Shown here in pieces: positions 6,403 through 10,712 of a DNA stretch of 10,712 bases. The position numbers and the translations under genes were made by a program. Within the stretch, counting starts at the first letter, position 1. Each line of letters starts with the position of its first letter. The stretch lies in NCBI GenBank assembly GCA_009786735.1, contig WQRM01000042.1, positions 1-10,712 of the forward strand. Reading direction: 5' to 3'. The DNA comes from Oscillospiraceae bacterium (GTDB lineage Bacteria; Bacillota; Clostridia; Oscillospirales; Acutalibacteraceae). Below the pieces are notes generated by a model. It ran no database searches. It was not told the DNA's origin and saw only the letters and a program-made list of their open reading frames with translations.

Positions 6403-7332
6403 CTAGCCTTCGCAAACGCCAAGCAGCCATTCGGTAATGGTGTCGTACACGAGGTGCCTTTCCGATTCTTGCAGAATTTCGTGCCGCATGCCCGGGAAGG
6501 TGCGGCATTTCACGCGGTTGCAGCCGGCCTTGCGCAGGCGGCTGGCGGTTTGTTCTGTGCCGCGCCCGAAGTCGCTCATGGGGTCATCAGCGCCGGACAA
6601 AAACAGCATGGGGAACTGGTATGGCATGGAGGTGATCCACCGTTGGCGGCAAACCGCCTTTTGCAGCGCAAAATAGTCCAGCATGCCTTGCGCGGAGGGC
6701 GAAAACGCACAATGCGCATCAGCCAGATATTCGTCCACCTTGTCTTGGTCGCTGTTGAGCCAATCTGCCGGTGTGCGCTGCTCAAAGCGTTGGTTGAACG
6801 TGCCAAAGGCGGTGTTTTGCAGCAATGGCGCGGCATATTGCTCGCCACGCACCGCAACGATGAGCCTCGCCAGCGCAGTGGTGGCAGGGGCGGCGGGGTT
6901 TCGCGTGCCGCTGCCGCAGAATATCGCGCCTGCGAGCACCTTGCTGTTGCGGCGGCAATAATCCCGTGCCAAAAACGAGCCCATGCCTTGCCCCAGGATG
7001 AAAATCGGCAGCTGGCGCGGATAAGTGTCGCGCATCAGCTCGGTCATGCGGTGTAGATCGCGCAGCAAGTTTTGGCGGCCGTGTTCTTTGCCGAAAAAAC
7101 CCGGCAGTTTTTCGTCGCCCGATTGCCCATGACCGGGCAAATCCATTGCCCACACATCAAAACCTGTTTGGTTGAGCGCTTGAGCAAAGTCGGCATATCG
7201 CTCGCCGTGGTCGGACAAGCCGTGTATCACTTGCACCGCGCCGCAGGCTTTTCGCCCGCTAAACCAGCAGCGGTAATGCACATCGCCCAACCCGGTGGTG
7301 GAGCGAAATGCGCCTTGTGTTCGTTTTATCAT
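6403..7332 (-). CDS. S33-type alpha/beta hydrolase (lysophospholipase/monoacylglycerol lipase-like), nucleophile Ser replaced by Gly
   Basis: A 309-residue protein of the Hydrolase_4 group, which includes lysophospholipases and monoacylglycerol lipases. Seen: oxyanion region VIHGLSDHGERY (35-46), DLPGHGQS (64-71), nucleophile elbow ILGQGMGSFLARDY (112-125), acid in FLSGADDPMSDFG (D249 or D250), and His H284 in FPGMRHEIL. No signal peptide, so cytoplasmic. The elbow should read G-H-S-M-G; here the Ser position is G116, coded GGC at 6987-6985, one base from AGC. The rest of the triad and the fold motifs are intact, so the protein is either inactive as a serine hydrolase, works in binding, or the substitution is recent or a sequencing error. 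The start at 7332 has AGGAG 5 nt upstream. It is the first gene of an operon with the flavodoxin-like protein. Confidence 0.92.
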   Translation of the reverse strand: MIKRTQGAFRSTTGLGDVHYRCWFSGRKACGAVQVIHGLSDHGERYADFAQALNQTGFDVWAMDLPGHGQSGDEKLPGFFGKEHGRQNLLRDLHRMTELMRDTYPRQLPIFILGQGMGSFLARDYCRRNSKVLAGAIFCGSGTRNPAAPATTALARLIVAVRGEQYAAPLLQNTAFGTFNQRFEQRTPADWLNSDQDKVDEYLADAHCAFSPSAQGMLDYFALQKAVCRQRWITSMPYQFPMLFLSGADDPMSDFGRGTEQTASRLRKAGCNRVKCRTFPGMRHEILQESERHLVYDTITEWLLGVCEG

Positions 7333-7359
7333 CGTGACTCCTGTCAGTTGCTTGGTAAT

Positions 7360-7368
7360 ATTATATCA
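7360..7368 (-). promoter_or_regulatory. Extended -10 promoter of the alpha/beta hydrolase operon
   Basis: Minus strand reads TGATATAAT: a perfect TATAAT (7365-7360) with the TGn extension. At 17-nt distance the -35 position holds TACCAA, a poor match, as is common for extended -10 promoters. The start of transcription would fall near 7353, about 20 nt before the hydrolase ATG, with AGGAG between. Confidence 0.65.
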
Positions 7369-7375
7369 TATTCTT

Positions 7376-7409
7376 GGCGAAATTGGTAGCCCTTGCTGTG
7401 CAATTTGCC
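7376..7409. repeat. Imperfect inverted repeat over the -35 region of the hydrolase promoter
   Basis: GGC(G)AAATTG at 7376-7385 and CAATTTGCC at 7401-7409 are inverted copies, nine pairs with one bulged base, around a 15-nt centre. The left arm reaches the -35 region of the hydrolase promoter, so it could be an operator. The remaining bases between rhaB and the hydrolase (about 7410-7525) hold no gene and no hairpin followed by a T tract that I would call a terminator. Confidence 0.35.
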
Positions 7410-7525
7410 TATTTTCGTAGCAATGCACAAAAAAACTGGTGCAAAATGGAACGAAAAACGCCCTTCACTTGTCCGTTTCCGCGATTTTCGCGCAAAAATT
7501 TGGCAGTGTAAAGGCGTGGGACTTG

Positions 7526-8971
7526 TCAGGCGCTGTTTCGCACGAAGCCACGACCCTTGTCGAAGCTTGTCACATCGCCGCCGGCGATCATCTGCGCCAG
7601 CAAATTCCCCATGGCCGTGGCCTCAACCGGACCTGTAGCAACCTGCTTGCCGCTATATTGCGCGGTCAGTGCGTTGAGGTGACCGTCTTGGCTGCCGCCG
7701 CCGATGATGTGGATGGTGTCGTATGTTCGCCCGGTGAGCGCCTCGATGCCGCGTGCCGTTTCGGCGTAGCAACGCGCCAGCCCGTGATAGACGGCGGAAA
7801 TCACATCCCCCAGCGGCAGTTCGGGCATGCCAAGCTTCTGGCGCACGGCGTCGGTCATGCTAGCGGGCGTGTTGAAGGCTGCGTCGCGCACGTCGAGCTC
7901 GCCCACAAAGCTGCTTTCTTGCGCGAGGGCGATCACATGCTCAAAGCGGCGCAGTTGGCGGGGGTGTTCGCGCTTGATGGACTGCAGCATCCACAGCCCC
8001 ATTATGTTGCGCAACAGGCGGATCTTCCCGTTTGCGCTGCCTTCGTTGGTGAAGCCGAGCGCCCGCGCTTCTTCGCTGCACAGCGCTTGATCCAGCTCGG
8101 TGCCCATCAAGCTCCATGTGCCGCTGGAGATATACAAGGCATCGCCAGTATGCGTTTCAAACTCGCGCAATTCTTTCTCGCGGGCCACTGGTGCATCACT
8201 AGATGAAATGTATGCGCGCGAACTGCTCGCCGCAGGCGCGGGGCAAGCAGCCACCGCACTTGCCGTATCATGTGTGGCGGGCAGCACCACGCCGCAACTG
8301 AAGCCCACCTCCTTGGCGATTTCGGGCTTGAGCTCACCCACTGGCGTGCCGGGCTTGTGCAGCGGCGCAAACAGCTGCTTGGGATAGCCCAGCGCGTCGA
8401 TGATGCCCCAGTCCCAGTCGCCGGTGGCGGCGTTCACCAGACCCGTGGTGGTCGCCATGGTGTATTCTCGGCGCATTTCGCCCGTCAGCCGCCAATGCAG
8501 ATATTCCGGCAGCATCAGCATGTGCGCGGCTTTGTTCAAGCGACCGCTTTGCTTGTCGTCCCACAGCTGATAGATGGTGTTGAAGTCATTTTGCGCAATG
8601 CCGGTGGCGGCATAGAGCTGCTCGGGCGGCACAACGGCATGCACCGCAGCTTGCGCGTTTGCGCCGCGTGCATCGCGGTAGGCGTGTGCGGGCCAAAGCT
8701 CTTTGCCCTTGCTGTCTAGCAGAACATAGTCCACGCCCCAGGTGTCCACGGCGATGCTCGTGGGGACGAAACCTAGGGTGTTGCAGCGGCGCAGACCGTT
8801 CACCACTTTTTGGAACAACCGCTCGGCGTCCCACACAAGCTTGCCGTCACGTTCTTCAAAGCCGTTGTCAAAGCGGTAGATTTCGCGCAGCTGCAGCTTG
8901 CCGTCTTCCAGCCAGCCCAGCACATGCCGCCCCGACGACGCGCCGATGTCTACTGCGAGGTAATAGTTCAT
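7526..8971 (-). CDS. rhaB: Rhamnulokinase
   Basis: The 481-residue FGGY-family kinase phosphorylates L-rhamnulose to L-rhamnulose 1-phosphate in the cytoplasm, using ATP, the second step of rhamnose breakdown. Seen: N-terminal phosphate loop YYLAVDIGASSGRHVLG (3-19), SIAVDTWGVDYVLLD (72-86), the sugar-contact region RDARG (99-103), HDTAS with catalytic base D235, YISSGTWSLMG (280-290), NEGSANGKIRLLRNIMGLW, and the C-terminal ATP-site motif HIIGGGSQ. Between HDTAS and YISSGTW there are 39 residues where E. coli RhaB has 11 as I recall, an insertion of about 28 residues (roughly 246-277, bases 8236-8141) whose SRAYISSS partly echoes the following ALYISSG. The start at 8971 is supported by AAGGAG 7 nt upstream and the match to the family; the in-frame ATG at 9025 lies within the inverted-repeat element. 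No other rhamnose gene is in view. Confidence 0.95.
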   Translation of the reverse strand: MNYYLAVDIGASSGRHVLGWLEDGKLQLREIYRFDNGFEERDGKLVWDAERLFQKVVNGLRRCNTLGFVPTSIAVDTWGVDYVLLDSKGKELWPAHAYRDARGANAQAAVHAVVPPEQLYAATGIAQNDFNTIYQLWDDKQSGRLNKAAHMLMLPEYLHWRLTGEMRREYTMATTTGLVNAATGDWDWGIIDALGYPKQLFAPLHKPGTPVGELKPEIAKEVGFSCGVVLPATHDTASAVAACPAPAASSSRAYISSSDAPVAREKELREFETHTGDALYISSGTWSLMGTELDQALCSEEARALGFTNEGSANGKIRLLRNIMGLWMLQSIKREHPRQLRRFEHVIALAQESSFVGELDVRDAAFNTPASMTDAVRQKLGMPELPLGDVISAVYHGLARCYAETARGIEALTGRTYDTIHIIGGGSQDGHLNALTAQYSGKQVATGPVEATAMGNLLAQMIAGGDVTSFDKGRGFVRNSA

Positions 8972-8988
8972 GGTTGCTCTCCTTGTGA

Positions 8989-9161
8989 CCCCCACCGTCA
9001 CGCTAACGCGTGCCACCTCCCCCAAGGGGGAGGCATCAACTGTGCGGGTTGGATTTAATCAGATGTTTTTCGAGTTTTCAAGTTCTCGAGATAAAATTTA
9101 CGCAGGGGGCTCTGTGCCTCCCCCTTGGGGGAGGTGGCACGCGTTAGCGTGACGGTGGGGG
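8989..9161. mobile_element. MITE-like element with perfect 47-nt inverted arms
   Basis: Two arms, 8989-9035 and 9115-9161, are exact reverse complements over 47 nt and enclose a 79-nt AT-richer centre. Each arm contains smaller symmetries: CCTCCCCC-AA-GGGGGAGG at 9015-9032 and CACGC-TAAC-GCGTG at 8999-9012. No transposase fits inside; the size, the ends and the placement exactly between two genes suit a miniature non-autonomous element or a REP/BIME-type repeat. GC-rich repeats with a similar GGGGGAGGTGGCACGCG pattern are, as I recall, abundant in gut Clostridia. I see no target-site duplication next to the arms. If transcribed, the arms would form a 47-bp hairpin ending 18 nt before the rhaB start codon, which could influence rhaB expression. 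Confidence 0.8.
9053..9081 (-). promoter_or_regulatory. Candidate promoter inside the inverted-repeat element, reading toward rhaB
   Basis: On the minus strand TTGAAA (9081-9076) and TTAAAT (9058-9053) stand 17 nt apart, with TGA in front of the -10. It would start transcription in the element's centre and run through one arm into rhaB. The match is moderate; it is the best promoter candidate between the upstream gene and rhaB. Confidence 0.35.
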
Positions 9162-9166
9162 CAGCA

Positions 9167-10712
9167 TCAAGCCCTCTTCTTATAGATAATCCCCAGCGCA
9201 ATGCCAGCCAGTGCAAGGCTGCCGCCAAGCGTGATGAGGATCATCAGCGCCTGCACGGGCGCAAAACGCAACGGCGCGGCAGTGAGCTCCTCGCCCGCAA
9301 ACCGCAGCGGCGCGGGCACTTCCTCTTCTGCGGGGATGACCGTGAACGCCAAGCGGCGCGTCTCCCGCGTGGGCACGGGCAGCTCACGAATGAACTCCAG
9401 CTCAAGGGTGAATGGAAGCCGTTGCGTTGGTGCGAAGCTCTCGAACCGCAGGCGCACGGTTTCGCCCGGCCGCAGGGTAATGCGTCTGGGCAGCGGCACG
9501 TATAGCTCATGTCCATGCGCGGTGATGTCCAGCAGCGTTACTTCAAATTCCGACAAATTTTGCACCAACAGCAAGTCGCTGTCGCTGTCTGCGAACCCAC
9601 ACACCATTCCCGCAAAGCGCACATTCAAGCCGTCAACTGCTGTGGCGGAATGCCGAAACTGCGGGAAGCGCGGGTCGCTGTGCACGTCGGTGACGGCATC
9701 GCTAAACAGCAAATACCGCGTCAACTCGCGTGCATAACGGTCATGCGCAATTTGTCCGTGAAACTGCCCGCAGAAAAACCACGTGTGCATCGGCAGATAA
9801 GCGTAAGTCGCGTCGATCAGTCCGTCGGGTGAAACGTGCGGCGATGTGCCCATCCACGGCGCATGCCCGGGTTCGCGCGCAACCGCCCCGGTGGTGGAGC
9901 TGGTGTTGATTACAAAGTCGCTGTTGATGTTGCTGCCGCCCACCATGGGCAGCCCGTTGCCCGCTAAAATTGCCACACGCGTGCCGCTTTCTTGCACGCG
10001 GCGCAGAATCTCGCCGGCTTGCGGCATGATTTCGTGGTGCATCACGTCTGCGCGGCGAATGATCTCGGCGTGCGCAATGGGGTCAAGCTTGGCATCGCGC
10101 AGGCGGGCATAGTGCTCCGGCGGCGTGATATCCCAAAACGAGCCAAAGTGTGTGGCGAGGGGTTGCAGATAGACGCGAAACAGCTGCATGAAAATCGCGC
10201 TGAGTTGCGCGGTGTCTACGCGATGAAAGTGCGGCACGAACATCGTTTCGTGCTCAATGTAGGTCATGATGAACCGCAGCAGCAAGTTGGTGTTGAACAC
10301 AAAGTGGCCGCTTTCCAGCAGGTCAACGGCGAGGTGTGAGCCGCGAATGGCAGGGGCGACGAGGATGACGCGGTCAATGTACCGCGACCCATGCAGGTGC
10401 AGGTATGCAAGCGCCTGTTGCCCGCCATGGCTCACCGCGATGATGTTCACGCGGTCGTGCCCGCTGTCTTCCAGCACCTGCGCGATGAACGCATGCAGAT
10501 GCTCGGCGGTTTGCGTGTGGCTCAGCCGCCAGTCGTTGAAGAACTTGTAGATACTGCTGTGCGGGATGCCCAGGCTGTTGGCGATGGCGCGCTGGTTGCT
10601 CTGGTAGGTCTGTCCGCGTTGCTGCATCACGTCCCAGCGGAAGTCCCGCGCGTGCCCCTGCATCGGCCCGGTGGGATACAGCGGCAGACCGTCTGGTCCT
10701 AGCGCAATGCTG
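9167..10712 (-). CDS. LCAT-like alpha/beta hydrolase with C-terminal membrane anchor (5' end outside window)
   Basis: The frame is open to the right edge; 514 codons plus two bases are visible and a signal peptide, if any, is beyond it. Numbered from the in-frame ATG at 10663, the protein shows FNDWRLSHTQTAEHL (42-56), the DWR motif common to lecithin:cholesterol acyltransferase-like proteins, and the nucleophile elbow IIAVSHGGQQ with S78 (codon 10432-10430). Asp D249 (NSDFVINTSSTTGAV) and His H302 (GQFHGQ) are the likely remaining triad members, by inference. A beta-rich region at about 345-445 resembles an immunoglobulin-like domain, followed by a Pro/Glu linker and a single hydrophobic helix at about 468-494 ending YKKRA, a stop-transfer anchor with the positive end inside. 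A surface-anchored esterase, lipase or acyltransferase is likely; the substrate is unknown. The upstream residues LGPDGLPLYPTGP fit the family's N-terminal region, so the true start is outside. Confidence 0.75.
   Translation of the reverse strand, partial: SIALGPDGLPLYPTGPMQGHARDFRWDVMQQRGQTYQSNQRAIANSLGIPHSSIYKFFNDWRLSHTQTAEHLHAFIAQVLEDSGHDRVNIIAVSHGGQQALAYLHLHGSRYIDRVILVAPAIRGSHLAVDLLESGHFVFNTNLLLRFIMTYIEHETMFVPHFHRVDTAQLSAIFMQLFRVYLQPLATHFGSFWDITPPEHYARLRDAKLDPIAHAEIIRRADVMHHEIMPQAGEILRRVQESGTRVAILAGNGLPMVGGSNINSDFVINTSSTTGAVAREPGHAPWMGTSPHVSPDGLIDATYAYLPMHTWFFCGQFHGQIAHDRYARELTRYLLFSDAVTDVHSDPRFPQFRHSATAVDGLNVRFAGMVCGFADSDSDLLLVQNLSEFEVTLLDITAHGHELYVPLPRRITLRPGETVRLRFESFAPTQRLPFTLELEFIRELPVPTRETRRLAFTVIPAEEEVPAPLRFAGEELTAAPLRFAPVQALMILITLGGSLALAGIALGIIYKKRA

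Noticed and set aside
7410..7525. Possible terminator after rhaB
   Set aside because: CGCGA-AAA-TCGCG can form a 5-bp hairpin but no T tract follows, and the T7 run further on has only a weak TGCAC...GTGCA stem around it and not before it. No terminator was called.
8989..9161. CRISPR or attachment site reading of the inverted repeats
   Set aside because: There are only two copies, in inverted orientation, with no direct repeat-spacer pattern and no integrase or cas gene in the window.

Overview
The window reads as a chromosomal segment of a GC-rich, low-complexity-promoter Firmicute, most likely a Clostridia member of the Oscillospirales/Ruminococcaceae type found in guts. Grounds: strong AGGAGG-type ribosome binding sites, consensus TTGACA/TATAAT-type promoters, a clostridial-style MutY with a C-X7-C-X2-C-X5-C cluster, and a GC-rich inverted-repeat element of a kind common in that group. 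The taxonomic call is inference. Every supportable gene lies on the minus strand, so the biological reading order runs from high to low coordinates.

Right part (10712 down to 7526): the window opens inside an LCAT-like alpha/beta hydrolase with a C-terminal membrane anchor (5' end beyond the window). It is followed within 5 nt by a compact 173-bp element with two perfect 47-nt inverted arms (8989-9161), then by rhamnulokinase rhaB, whose RBS lies just outside the element. The RhaB protein carries an extra segment of about 28 residues close to its catalytic aspartate.

Middle part (7332 down to 5844): a two-gene operon with an extended -10 promoter codes for an S33-type alpha/beta hydrolase whose nucleophile serine is replaced by glycine, and for a divergent flavodoxin-like protein that has lost the usual FMN phosphate loop. 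A clear intrinsic terminator closes it.

Left part (5841 down to 1): immediately after that terminator a consensus promoter, overlapped by a perfect 16-bp palindrome, starts a lower-GC YefM-YoeB toxin-antitoxin pair that runs with a 2-nt gap into mutY. A second strong promoter just past the mutY stop starts smc, which is coupled by an ATGA overlap to a DtxR/MntR-type metal regulator, which in turn overlaps the start of a ZIP metal transporter (cut by the window edge).

I do not see a convincing new defence or mobile system. The points most worth a second look are the inverted-repeat element next to rhaB, the toxin-antitoxin promoter that appears to drive mutY, the operon of two apparently disabled enzymes, and the smc-metal regulator-ZIP coupling.
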